The notes under the pieces: model-generated
What the model was told of the DNA's origin: nothing
The model's database searches: none
What the model saw: the letters and a program-made list of their open reading frames with translations, nothing else
Program-made: the position numbers and the translations under genes
Shown here: piece by piece, positions 7,583 through 14,654 of the stretch
How the letters are laid out: each line of letters starts with the position of its first letter
How positions within the stretch are numbered: position 1 is the first letter of the stretch
DNA from: a virus
IMG/VR virus record: IMGVR_UViG_3300022188_000054
Coordinates: 1 to 24,529 of that record
Direction: 5' to 3' (one strand)
Length of the DNA stretch: 24,529 nucleotides

Positions 7583-8467
7583 GTGAAGCCCGATTTCGTT
7601 CTCTTTCTTGAAGGGGGGATAGGAAAGATCATTTCCTCAACGCCTTTTGTGCGCTGGATATCTGAGCAGATCGGGTACCCAGTCGACCTGATTTGTTCTT
7701 GGGCAGAAGTGTACGCGCACAATCCCTTTGTTGGCGAGGTACGACGTCCTGACTCTGACTTGTATCCTCTCTTGGAGTCAAAGGACTTGATCAAAGTTGA
7801 CCCCTACTTTGTGGCGGACTTCAGGAACAAGAAAGTACATATAACGGAAGCCTGGTTCCGCAGTTGGGGTACCGAGCCCCCTCCCCAAAGCAAGTGCGTT
7901 TCCCTCTACTTTGAGGATCGCGAACTGGAATGGGCGCAAAAATACCTGTCAAAGTACGACAAACCGGTGATCCTATTTCAACCCTGGGGTGCGTCAACAC
8001 ACTTGGGTTGGGAAACATTTCAGGTAAGGTCCCTGAAAAAGGAAACCGCGGAAGTGCTTGCGAAGGAGCTATCCAAGCACGGGACGGTGTTGGTTTTGCG
8101 AAATCTGCAGCAACCGCATCTGCAAGGCTTTATACACCCCGACCTAGAGTTGCGATACTCTATGGCGCTGGTTACCGCCGCTGATGCCATCGTTGGGATC
8201 GACAGTTGGATGTGTCACGCGTCGGCGGCAGTCAAAAAACCCGGATTCTTCATCTTCATGGCAACACCCCCGCAGATTTTGTCGTACGACATCCACTGGA
8301 ACTACATAGAGGAGAACGTGTGTCCTTTGCACCCTTGCAACAGACCTTGGGCTGGTGTCCCCGACCAGTTCCATTGTCCTTTTGGAGGTAAGTGTCAAAA
8401 TCTCAACCTTGATAGGCTGCTGGAGAGTTTAACAGAATATCTTAGTAGTACATTGAAGGAGGGATAA
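7583..8467 (+). CDS. GT9-like (heptosyltransferase family) glycosyltransferase
   Basis: The protein has 294 residues of GT-B type. The N-terminus has the GT9 pattern LFLEGGIGKIISSTPFVRW. The second Rossmann domain has VILFQPWGAST (about 129-138) and the donor-site pattern VGIDSWMCHASAAVKKP (204-220), the counterpart of DxGxxHxAAA in heptosyltransferases. Four cysteines near the end (247, 252, 265, 271) may bind a metal or pair as disulfides, as in several GT9 relatives. GTG start with AAGGAGG 6-12 nt upstream. It lies apart from the main sugar cluster, between the fibre genes and divergent from cassette A, so it could decorate the virion or the host glycan recognised by the fibres. The substrate cannot be read from sequence. 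Confidence 0.75.
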   Translation: MKPDFVLFLEGGIGKIISSTPFVRWISEQIGYPVDLICSWAEVYAHNPFVGEVRRPDSDLYPLLESKDLIKVDPYFVADFRNKKVHITEAWFRSWGTEPPPQSKCVSLYFEDRELEWAQKYLSKYDKPVILFQPWGASTHLGWETFQVRSLKKETAEVLAKELSKHGTVLVLRNLQQPHLQGFIHPDLELRYSMALVTAADAIVGIDSWMCHASAAVKKPGFFIFMATPPQILSYDIHWNYIEENVCPLHPCNRPWAGVPDQFHCPFGGKCQNLNLDRLLESLTEYLSSTLKEG

Positions 8468-8468
8468 A

Positions 8469-8687
8469 ATGTGGTACGTGTTAGCGTTTGTGATTGGGGT
8501 TTTAGCGGGCGTTGCTTTATGCGTTGTCGCACGAGTAACAGGGCGCACGCGAGCGCTGCGCGAGCAACTCGAAGAAGAGCTGAGAAAGCTTCATGATGAG
8601 GTGGTGAAGAACTTAGACGGTGATGCACAGGCCGCCGCTCTTAACTTCCTTACAAAGGTAAAGTTCCTTCTCAGGAAGATCCTTTAA
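8469..8687 (+). CDS. Membrane-anchored coiled-coil small protein (72 aa)
   Basis: Residues 2-22 form a membrane helix (WYVLAFVIGVLAGVALCVVA). A charged helix rich in Glu/Lys/Leu follows (LREQLEEELRKLHDEVVKN) and then a second amphipathic helix. The start follows AAGGAGGG. It resembles an inner-membrane spanin or a phage membrane anchor in layout, but there is no outer-membrane lipoprotein partner nearby and the holin and endolysin are 2.4 kb away. Function is not assigned. Confidence 0.7.
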   Translation: MWYVLAFVIGVLAGVALCVVARVTGRTRALREQLEEELRKLHDEVVKNLDGDAQAAALNFLTKVKFLLRKIL

Positions 8688-8699
8688 CAAGGAGGTCAC

Positions 8700-10004
8700 A
8701 TGGCGTTCCTCGATCCATACGATCTGGAAACTATGGGTAATATTCTCAACTGGCACCTTCTTTACAACTCCAATTTAGAGAGGCTACTTGACGCAATCGG
8801 TGCGCCTTGTTTCCAAGCTACAGCCGGTGAAAACCTAAGCGAAGGCCAAGTCGTATGTATTGACGCCTCCTCAGGTCAGGTTTATAAAGCGGATGCCGAC
8901 AACCCGGACAGAAGACCCGCTGTTGGAGTTGTGTATCAGGGCGCCAGCGCTGGGGGAACTGTCTGGGTGCAATTTGCAGGGAAGTGCTCCAAGTTTTCGG
9001 GACTGTCCGCGGGGGCTTTGTACTACTTGTCAACTTCGGCAGGTGAGATCACCACTACACCTCCAGCGTCTTATCGGCAGGTTATAGGGAGAGCAATTAA
9101 CTCTTCCACCATAGTGCTCAACTTAACCGCCGAGTTTAACGTCGCGGCGATAGACCACGGAACTCTTACGGGACTTTCGGATGACGACCACACACAATAC
9201 GTACACACTTCAACTGCTCGAACAATATCCGCTCAACACACTTTCAACCCCCCTTCCACGGGTGCTCCCTTTGTATTAGGCGCTAACGCGCAGGGACAGC
9301 TTGTAACGGGGTTGAATGCGGATCAGCTTGACGGGCAGCATGCATCCCACTTTCTCGCTGTAGACGGTTCCAATTCCCCAACCGCGGACATGGATTGGGG
9401 AGGACACAGAATAACGAACTTGGCCGATCCAACCGGAGCACAAGATGCTGCAACCAAAGCCTACGCGGACACAAAGGCGGACACAGATTTGAGTAACGTT
9501 GACGACACTACTGTGCTCAACAAGGTCAAAAACGTAGATGGGACAGGATCAGGACTTGACGCGGACCTACTGGATGGACACGATTCGTCCGATCAACCTG
9601 TCGCGGGTCAAATCCCGGTGCTGGACTCCAACGGGCACCTTAGATTACCTGAGCGGTTGATCGTGGGGTCTACAACGGCAGACCCACACTCGGTTTTGCA
9701 GTCTCAGGGGTCTCTCGCTGTCGCAGTCACCGCAATTACCATGAGTACCACTTTGGGAGCCACTCACTGTGTGGTCGCGGTCGACGCCTCAGGCGGAACG
9801 GTCACAGTAACGTTACCGGGAGCTTCAAACTGCGAAGGGCGCCTTTATGTAATCAAGAAGACCGATTCTTCTTCCTATGGTGTTACGATTGACGCTGGGT
9901 CTTCGACCATCGATGGAAATTCTTCCGTTTCTCTTTCGTCGCAGTGGAACTCCGTCACGATAGTGAGTGACGGGACCAACTGGCTAAAGATCGCAGAAAC
10001 GTAA
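8700..10004 (+). CDS. Phage tail fibre / virion surface protein (434 aa)
   Basis: Residues 40-145 resemble the small beta domain of DUF2190-type virion proteins (TAGENLSEGQVV, VYKADADNPDRRPAVGVV). Next are the classic fibre motifs DHGTLTGLSDDDHTQY (152-167), two copies of the 'ADxLDG' element (NADQLDGQHASHF near 206 and LDADLLDGHDSS near 286), and a short TKAYADTKADTDL helix. The end is a beta-structured tip (YGVTIDAGSSTIDG) common in phage fibre C-termini. A strong AAGGAGGT ribosome binding site lies 5-7 nt before the ATG. It is probably a second receptor-binding or side fibre, or a decoration fibre. Confidence 0.85.
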   Translation: MAFLDPYDLETMGNILNWHLLYNSNLERLLDAIGAPCFQATAGENLSEGQVVCIDASSGQVYKADADNPDRRPAVGVVYQGASAGGTVWVQFAGKCSKFSGLSAGALYYLSTSAGEITTTPPASYRQVIGRAINSSTIVLNLTAEFNVAAIDHGTLTGLSDDDHTQYVHTSTARTISAQHTFNPPSTGAPFVLGANAQGQLVTGLNADQLDGQHASHFLAVDGSNSPTADMDWGGHRITNLADPTGAQDAATKAYADTKADTDLSNVDDTTVLNKVKNVDGTGSGLDADLLDGHDSSDQPVAGQIPVLDSNGHLRLPERLIVGSTTADPHSVLQSQGSLAVAVTAITMSTTLGATHCVVAVDASGGTVTVTLPGASNCEGRLYVIKKTDSSSYGVTIDAGSSTIDGNSSVSLSSQWNSVTIVSDGTNWLKIAET

Positions 10005-10012
10005 AGGATACA

Positions 10013-10228
10013 ATGAACAGAAGTCTAGCGCAGCTGTCCTTACTTTTTATCAAGACCATCACAAGAGAGTATGACATTATGTTGCACGAGTACGCTGGAT
10101 GTCCGCGTTCCAACCTGGAGTACAATGAACTGGGGCTCCGCAAGGGTTGTCTTCTTTGCCTGCTCTTGAAGGCAATTGATGATGAGTTGAAAACCTCACA
10201 GGACCATAATTCGGGAGGTGTATCATGA
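10013..10228 (+). CDS. Unknown small protein (71 aa)
   Basis: AAAGGA precedes the ATG by 6 nt. The product is helical with three cysteines (GCPRSN at 28-33, GCLLC at 45-49) and no clear membrane segment. Its TGA overlaps the protease start as ATGA (10225-10228), which supports its reality and suggests coupled translation. No family is recognised. Confidence 0.6.
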   Translation: MNRSLAQLSLLFIKTITREYDIMLHEYAGCPRSNLEYNELGLRKGCLLCLLLKAIDDELKTSQDHNSGGVS

Positions 10229-11031
10229 GGCTCACAGAAGCGCAAAGAAAAGAGTTTTACGAAAAGGCCCTCTACCCTTGCGTGAGGGTCAGAACAAACA
10301 AATCGGGCGGATCTGGTCAAGTGATATGGTCCAACGAACGAGACGGAACGTTTGTGCTGACTTGCGAGCATGTGGTTGACGACGCGATCACCATCAAGGA
10401 AGAGTGGTCTTCGGTCCTTCAGAGGATGGTGAAGAAGGACGTTTTGAGCGAGGTTTACGTTGACTTTTTCAAGTACGACCTGAAAGACCGAGCAGTTGGT
10501 GCTGAAGAGATAAAAGCGGAGATAATTGCCTACGACAAGAACGAAGACCTCGCTCTCCTGAGACTGCTGGACCCCACACCTCGCAAATACGTCGCGAAGG
10601 TCGCACCAGATGACTACGAAGTGAAGTATTTCGAAGAAGTGGTTACTATCGGTGCTGCTCTGGGTCACGAACCAATCGCTACAGTGGGGAACATTTGTGG
10701 GTTTAAAGATGTGATAGACAACAGGGACTATATGCTCTCAACAGCCCCGTCAGTATTCGGTAACTCAGGAGGTGCCACCTTCGCAACAAAGGACTGGACC
10801 TTAATTGGGATGCCCGCCAGAATTAGCGTCATTCTCACGGGTTTTGCGGCGGATCCGATCACTCACATGGGCTATATCATTCCTTACTGGAGGATCAACA
10901 AGTTCTTCCGCGATCAGATGATGGACTTTCTGCTCGACCCCTCCGTGTCGTATGAGGAGTGCTTGAAGAGAAGGGAAGAGGCCAGAAAGAAGTCCGAGCT
11001 GGAATTACTTCTGAAAGAAGGGAAGAAATAA
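10225..11031 (+). CDS. Trypsin/HtrA-like serine protease (phage-encoded)
   Basis: The protein has 268 residues with a chymotrypsin-fold catalytic triad in the correct order: His49 in LTCEHVV, Asp108 in NEDLALLRL and Ser181 in GNSGG. There is no signal peptide, PDZ domain or membrane helix, so it should act in the cytoplasm or within the virion. The charged C-terminus (REEARKKSELELLLKEGKK) may mediate assembly. It sits directly before the holin and endolysin and after the fibre. Possible roles are maturing a structural protein, cleaving a host or defence protein, or helping lysis; the sequence does not decide. Phage prohead proteases are usually of other folds. Confidence 0.82.
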   Translation: MRLTEAQRKEFYEKALYPCVRVRTNKSGGSGQVIWSNERDGTFVLTCEHVVDDAITIKEEWSSVLQRMVKKDVLSEVYVDFFKYDLKDRAVGAEEIKAEIIAYDKNEDLALLRLLDPTPRKYVAKVAPDDYEVKYFEEVVTIGAALGHEPIATVGNICGFKDVIDNRDYMLSTAPSVFGNSGGATFATKDWTLIGMPARISVILTGFAADPITHMGYIIPYWRINKFFRDQMMDFLLDPSVSYEECLKRREEARKKSELELLLKEGKK

Positions 11032-11058
11032 ACCAGAGTAACGAGGAGGTGAACGTAC

Positions 11059-11526
11059 ATGATTGCTGGTGCAATCTTGGGGCTCGTCGGTTCAGTGGTT
11101 CCCGAACTGATTAAGATATGGAAGGAAAAGCAGGAGCACAAACAGGAATTGGAAATGCTCGAGCTACAGCTCAAGTACCAAAAGGAAATGGCACAGATTC
11201 GCGTGGCTGAAGCGGAAACGATGGCCGCGATCGAAATGGATAAAGCAGCCTACGAGTTCGCAAAGCCCGAACCAATAAGACCTACCGGCAAGTTCTGGGT
11301 TGACTTGCTACAAGTAATAGGGAACTTGTACAACCAAACAGTGAGACCTACGCTAACATACCTGATCGGAGCATGTTGGCTGATAGTCAAACTAGAACTG
11401 GCAAAACAGGCGGGTAGTTTGGCAACCGTTTGGACTCCGATGGACCAGGAGTTCGTTGCTTTGATTTTGACATTCTGGTTTGGTCGAAGGGCACTCAAGA
11501 GGACGTTTGGGAGGAAGGAGGGATGA
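11059..11526 (+). CDS. Holin, three-TM type (GTA-holin-like)
   Basis: The protein has 155 residues. An N-terminal hydrophobic helix (IAGAILGLVGSVVPELI) is followed by a long charged coiled coil (EKQEHKQELEMLELQLKY, to about residue 70). A conserved FWVDLLQVIGNLYNQTVRPTLTYL stretch then leads into two more membrane helices (about 98-118 and 131-145). This is the pattern of the Holin_3TM family of gene transfer agents and phages. AGGAGGTG precedes the ATG. Its TGA overlaps the endolysin ATG (ATGA), giving the usual holin-endolysin pair. It should form the membrane lesions that release the endolysin. Confidence 0.78.
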   Translation: MIAGAILGLVGSVVPELIKIWKEKQEHKQELEMLELQLKYQKEMAQIRVAEAETMAAIEMDKAAYEFAKPEPIRPTGKFWVDLLQVIGNLYNQTVRPTLTYLIGACWLIVKLELAKQAGSLATVWTPMDQEFVALILTFWFGRRALKRTFGRKEG

Positions 11527-11972
11527 CACCAAGATGTGTGGAACTCGTAAAACGATTTGAGGGATTTGTTCCACACATCTATCGGTGTCCTGCAGGATAT
11601 CCCACAATCGGATATGGACACGTGGTGAGACCTGGTGAGGAGGAGCTTTTCAAAGACGGAATTACAGAAGAGGAAGCGGAAAGATTGCTAATCACAGATT
11701 TGGCAAAAGTGGAACTAAAACTGTGGCCCCTGATAAAGGTCACGATACACCCGTGGATGATGGATGCTCTTATCAGCTTCTCGTTCAACGTCGGTCTCTA
11801 CGCCTTCAGAGCCTCCACCCTGCGCCGCAAACTGAACAGCAAGGATTTCGGTGACGCAGCGGATGAGTTTCTCAGATGGGTGTATGCGGGTGGGAGGAAA
11901 CTAAGGGGACTAGTAAGAAGGAGGAAAGCAGAAAGAGCGCTGTTTTTGGAAGGCTTGGAAGAAATGTTATGA
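11523..11972 (+). CDS. Endolysin, T4-lysozyme-type muramidase (GH24)
   Basis: The protein has 149 residues. Glu13 in LVKRFEGF is the catalytic acid, and PTIGYGHVV is the family signature. The active-site spacing is E-8x-C-5x-T: Glu13, Cys22 in place of the common Asp, and Thr28. This Cys variant is known from P1-type lysozymes and is compatible with activity. It has no signal-anchor sequence, so it needs the upstream holin. I chose the ATG at 11523, which overlaps the holin stop and follows AAGGAGGG, over the in-frame ATG at 11430. A perfect 13-bp inverted repeat lies in codons 4-19. The next gene overlaps by ATGA. Confidence 0.9.
   Translation: MTPRCVELVKRFEGFVPHIYRCPAGYPTIGYGHVVRPGEEELFKDGITEEEAERLLITDLAKVELKLWPLIKVTIHPWMMDALISFSFNVGLYAFRASTLRRKLNSKDFGDAADEFLRWVYAGGRKLRGLVRRRKAERALFLEGLEEML
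11532..11580 (+). repeat. Perfect 13-bp inverted repeat at start of endolysin gene
   Basis: The left arm AGATGTGTGGAAC (11532-11544) and right arm GTTCCACACATCT (11568-11580) are exactly complementary, separated by 23 nt. In mRNA this would fold into a stable stem beginning about 7 nt after the AUG, where it could slow initiation or early elongation of the endolysin. Confidence 0.8.
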
Positions 11973-12247
11973 GAGAGCAACGACCAAACTGTCCTGAGTG
12001 CGGTGCTCCAAATCCTGTTTCGCACGGTAACAGCTGGCGTTGCCGACAGTGCGGGCGTAAGTGGGTTAAGGTAAGGCACCCTCGCACACCTCTTCCCCCT
12101 GACCGCCCTCGTTGTCCAGAGTGTGGGGCTATCCCCACTTCGTCAGGAAGGGATTGGAGGTGCAATGTTTGTGGTAGGAGCTGGCGCAAAGTCTACCGAC
12201 GTCCACCCGTCCCCGAACCTGCTTCGACGGAGGTGGAAGTGTTATGA
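11969..12247 (+). CDS. Tandem double zinc-ribbon protein (92 aa)
   Basis: Two near-identical ribbons are spaced 40-41 residues apart: C8/C11 with C25/C28, and C49/C52 with C65/C68, each as CPECG followed by WRCxxCGRxW. The pattern resembles the zinc-binding N-terminus of IS1-type InsA and other nucleic-acid-binding ribbons, so it may bind DNA or RNA or act as a regulator. The start ATG at 11969 shares ATGA with the endolysin stop; an in-frame start at 11876 would run through the endolysin gene. The basic linker (RHPRTPLPPDRPR) suits nucleic acid contact. The end overlaps the next gene by ATGA. The two ribbons probably arose by internal duplication. Confidence 0.75.
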   Translation: MREQRPNCPECGAPNPVSHGNSWRCRQCGRKWVKVRHPRTPLPPDRPRCPECGAIPTSSGRDWRCNVCGRSWRKVYRRPPVPEPASTEVEVL

Positions 12248-13038
12248 GAAGATCTATCGCTTTTGTAGGTGACCTACACGTAGGAAGTCGCTTCGCTATC
12301 GCACCTGAAAACTACACGACACGTGAGGGGAACGTCCTCCGAGTCAATGAAGGGCAACTCACACTCTATAAGTATTTCCAAGACTTCTGTGAGAAGTGTG
12401 ACGAACTCGAAGTTGACACCATTTTCCTCATGGGAGATCTTGTGGAGGGCCCCAATCCGAGAGGGTTTGGGCGTAACTTGGTTATGGTCGATTTAAACGA
12501 CCAGATAAACATGGCTGTGGAACTGTTGCGCCCACTGTGTGAAGGGCGCAAAGTGTACGGCGTTGAAGGCTCCGGGTATCACGTCTTACCCGGTGGGGTG
12601 AGCGCTGATCAAACAGTGGTCCAGCTCTTAGGTGGCGAGTGGAAGGGGTCGGTGTCTGTGTGTCAGTTTGCGCCCTCCAAACTGGTCTTTCTGATTCTAC
12701 ACGGAACTGGAGGAGGCATTGTGTACCGCGCAACATCTCTCGATAGAGAGAACCTATTTGTGAACGCCGCCATTGGTATAGGGAAAATCCCCCCGATACA
12801 CGTGATCGTGAAGGCACACAGACACTTTTACCTTTACATGGAGCAGAACAACCAGTACATGCTCCACATTCCCTGTTGGTGTACTTGGGTACCGAATAAA
12901 GTTTATCTCAGGTTGTATGGTAGGATGCAACCGGATGTTGGTGGTTGCATCCTACAGATTACGGATGACGATCGGATTGTTCACCATGTTTTTCTTTATG
13001 ACCCGCCTCGCATAGCGGATCAAAAGGAAACCTTATGA
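12244..13038 (+). CDS. Calcineurin-like metallophosphoesterase
   Basis: The protein has 264 residues with the metallophosphoesterase metal-site motifs in order: GDLH (9-12), GDLVEG (64-69), GSGYH (109-113, in place of GNHD/E), HG (153-154) and AHRH (191-194, in place of GHxH). Phage members of this superfamily often carry such variant third motifs, so activity is plausible but the usual Asn is missing. Substrates in the family range from DNA ends to cyclic nucleotides and phosphoproteins, and the sequence does not tell which applies. No fused nuclease cap is visible. It is coupled to both neighbours by ATGA. A perfect 13-bp inverted repeat lies at codons 226-238. Confidence 0.82.
   Translation: MRRSIAFVGDLHVGSRFAIAPENYTTREGNVLRVNEGQLTLYKYFQDFCEKCDELEVDTIFLMGDLVEGPNPRGFGRNLVMVDLNDQINMAVELLRPLCEGRKVYGVEGSGYHVLPGGVSADQTVVQLLGGEWKGSVSVCQFAPSKLVFLILHGTGGGIVYRATSLDRENLFVNAAIGIGKIPPIHVIVKAHRHFYLYMEQNNQYMLHIPCWCTWVPNKVYLRLYGRMQPDVGGCILQITDDDRIVHHVFLYDPPRIADQKETL
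12920..12955 (+). repeat. Perfect 13-bp inverted repeat inside metallophosphoesterase gene
   Basis: GTAGGATGCAACC (12920-12932) pairs exactly with GGTTGCATCCTAC (12943-12955) around a 10-nt loop. No U-tract follows, so it is not a standard terminator. It could be an mRNA processing or stability stem, a protein-binding site or chance. Confidence 0.8.
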
Positions 13039-13208
13039 TGAAGGTCGAAAGCGTTCTTTGTTTTGTTGTCGCTGAGGGTTATACCCTAAAGGAGGACGAC
13101 GAGGAAGAAGACAAGTACGTCTTGGTCAGAGAATTTGACGGGAAACCAATCGCAAAGGTTCGACTGGAGGTAGAGATTCTCGAGGACCAATACGAAGCGA
13201 CAGCGTAA
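13035..13208 (+). CDS. Small acidic protein (57 aa)
   Basis: The start ATG (13035, or the adjoining 13038) overlaps the metallophosphoesterase stop. The product has an acidic centre (KEDDEEEDKY) between two beta-type segments (VESVLCFVVAEGYTL, KPIAKVRLEVEIL). It lies tightly between two operon genes, so it is probably real, with unknown function. Small acidic phage proteins often inhibit host enzymes, but that is only a guess here. Confidence 0.55.
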   Translation: MMKVESVLCFVVAEGYTLKEDDEEEDKYVLVREFDGKPIAKVRLEVEILEDQYEATA

Positions 13209-13221
13209 AGGAGGTACGCGT

Positions 13222-14190
13222 GTGAAGGTCTTAGTTTGTGGTGCAGGCGGCTTTATCGGAGGTCACCTCGCAAAGTTCCTGTACAAAAAGGGTCTCTATG
13301 TGATTGCGGTTGACATCAAGTGGGACGGCTTTATCCCAGAACCCTTCTGTCACGAAAAAATAACAGGCGATTTGCGCGAATTCGAGATATGTATGGCGCT
13401 CACCAAAGGTGTCGATTGGGTTTTTCAGTTGGCCGCCGACATGGGTGGAATTGGATACATTACTCAAGTGGGTGCGGACATAATGAAGAACAACGCGCTC
13501 ATCAACATCAACATGCTGGAAGCCTCCACTCGAAACGGTGTTAAACGCTTTTTCTTTTCGTCCTCTGCGTGTGTTTACCCAGAGTACAAACAACTCGATC
13601 CCAACGTCACTGCGTTGAAGGAAGAAGACGCAATACCTGCGCAGCCCGATCAATTTTACGGGTGGGAAAAACTCTTCACAGAGAAATTGTGTGAAGCCTA
13701 TAAAAGGGACAAAGGCTTGGATGTGCGCGTGGCGAGGTTCCACAACATTTACGGTCCCTACGGAGTCTACGAGGGTGGTAGGGAGAAGGCACCTGCGGCC
13801 TTATGCAGAAAAGTGGCGCTAGCGAGGGACGGCGACGAGATTGAGATTTGGGGAGACGGGAAGCAAACGCGTTCCTTCTGTTACATCGACGACTGTGTGG
13901 AAGGGATCTGGAGGCTCATGAACTCGGACTACGACCAACCACTGAACATTGGGTCGGACGAGTTAGTCGCGATCGAAGACCTCGCAAAAATGATTATCGA
14001 AATCTCAGGGAAAAAACTCAGGCTAAAATACGACCTCTCGAAACCACAAGGAGTCAGAGGGAGGAACTCTGACAACACCAAAATCAAACAGGTTTTGGGT
14101 TGGGCGCCTTCTACTCCTTTAAGGGTGGGGATTGAGAAAACCTACAGGTGGATCGAACAACACATAAAGGAGCGCCTCCGCAAAGGATGA
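13222..14190 (+). CDS. GDP-mannose 3,5-epimerase-like NAD-dependent epimerase
   Basis: This is a 322-residue short-chain dehydrogenase/epimerase of extended type. GAGGFIGG (7-14) binds NAD. The GDP-mannose 3,5-epimerase hallmarks are unusually complete: QLAADMGGIGYI, FFSSSACVYPE with Cys117, YGWEK with Tyr146/Lys150, RFHNIYGPYG, GGREKAPAA with Lys189, WGDGKQTRSF, LNIGSDE and GVRGRNSDN. In plant GME the equivalent Cys and Lys do the acid-base epimerisation that converts GDP-D-mannose to GDP-L-galactose or GDP-L-gulose. The GTG start follows AAAGGAGGT by 5 nt. It is the first nucleotide-sugar gene of the window and probably feeds the glycosyltransferases downstream. Its TGA overlaps the next ATG. 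Confidence 0.88.
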   Translation: MKVLVCGAGGFIGGHLAKFLYKKGLYVIAVDIKWDGFIPEPFCHEKITGDLREFEICMALTKGVDWVFQLAADMGGIGYITQVGADIMKNNALININMLEASTRNGVKRFFFSSSACVYPEYKQLDPNVTALKEEDAIPAQPDQFYGWEKLFTEKLCEAYKRDKGLDVRVARFHNIYGPYGVYEGGREKAPAALCRKVALARDGDEIEIWGDGKQTRSFCYIDDCVEGIWRLMNSDYDQPLNIGSDELVAIEDLAKMIIEISGKKLRLKYDLSKPQGVRGRNSDNTKIKQVLGWAPSTPLRVGIEKTYRWIEQHIKERLRKG

Positions 14191-14654
14191 GCGAAACACT
14201 AAAAATACACCCCAGAGTCACCTACCTGAAATGGACGTCAGATAACGAATACTCTACCTTTTGTCTCCTCAACACAACCAAAGACGGAGAGAAAGTCGAA
14301 GTGTGCATCAGGAAAAAAGGGGAACAGTCCTTTCACGTTTGGATGACAAAAGAAAAGTTTTGGGAATGGCTCGGCGAAGGAGAGATTCTCGAGGTAGTAC
14401 CAGTGGAACACCCTGTTGAAGTACCGAAGCAAAGGAGGTGCGTACACTGTGGTGAGTATCTCCAGTTTAAGGCTGACCGCGGTTGGGTTCACCCTGAGGG
14501 AGGTCTCCACATGCAAAAGTGTTTGTCGTGCGGGTGGAAGGGAGCACCTCACCCACCTGCTATAGTCTGCCCCAATTGCGGTGCGCGCAGAATTTGCATT
14601 GATCACACAGCACAGGAGGGCAAAGATGGAACACCTAAAGCAGAAGGGTTCTGA
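14187..14654 (+). CDS. Zinc-ribbon protein with N-terminal beta domain (155 aa)
   Basis: Residues 1-80 have no recognised domain (TYLKWTSDNEYSTFCLLN, HVWMTKEKFWEWL). The C-terminal half has two likely zinc sites: C85/C88 with C112/C115, and C128/C131 with C137/H140 (CPNCGARRICIDH). The start at 14187 shares ATGA with the epimerase stop. It probably contacts nucleic acid or a protein partner; no specific function can be given. It overlaps the DUF3310 gene by 29 bp. Confidence 0.7.
   Translation: MSETLKIHPRVTYLKWTSDNEYSTFCLLNTTKDGEKVEVCIRKKGEQSFHVWMTKEKFWEWLGEGEILEVVPVEHPVEVPKQRRCVHCGEYLQFKADRGWVHPEGGLHMQKCLSCGWKGAPHPPAIVCPNCGARRICIDHTAQEGKDGTPKAEGF

Noticed and set aside
11430-11972. Longer endolysin start at 11430
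   Set aside because: The extra N-terminus would be the out-of-frame shadow of the holin 3' end; the ATG at 11523 has AAGGAGGG and the usual ATGA overlap.
11876-12247. Longer zinc-ribbon protein start at 11876
   Set aside because: It would overlap about 95 bp of the endolysin gene; the ATG at 11969 gives the common ATGA coupling and keeps both ribbons.
14148-14654. Longer starts at 14148 and, for the DUF3310 gene, 14581
   Set aside because: Both run back into the preceding gene; ATG 14187 (ATGA overlap) and ATG 14626 (AGGAGGG 5 nt upstream) are better supported and DUF3310 family length fits.
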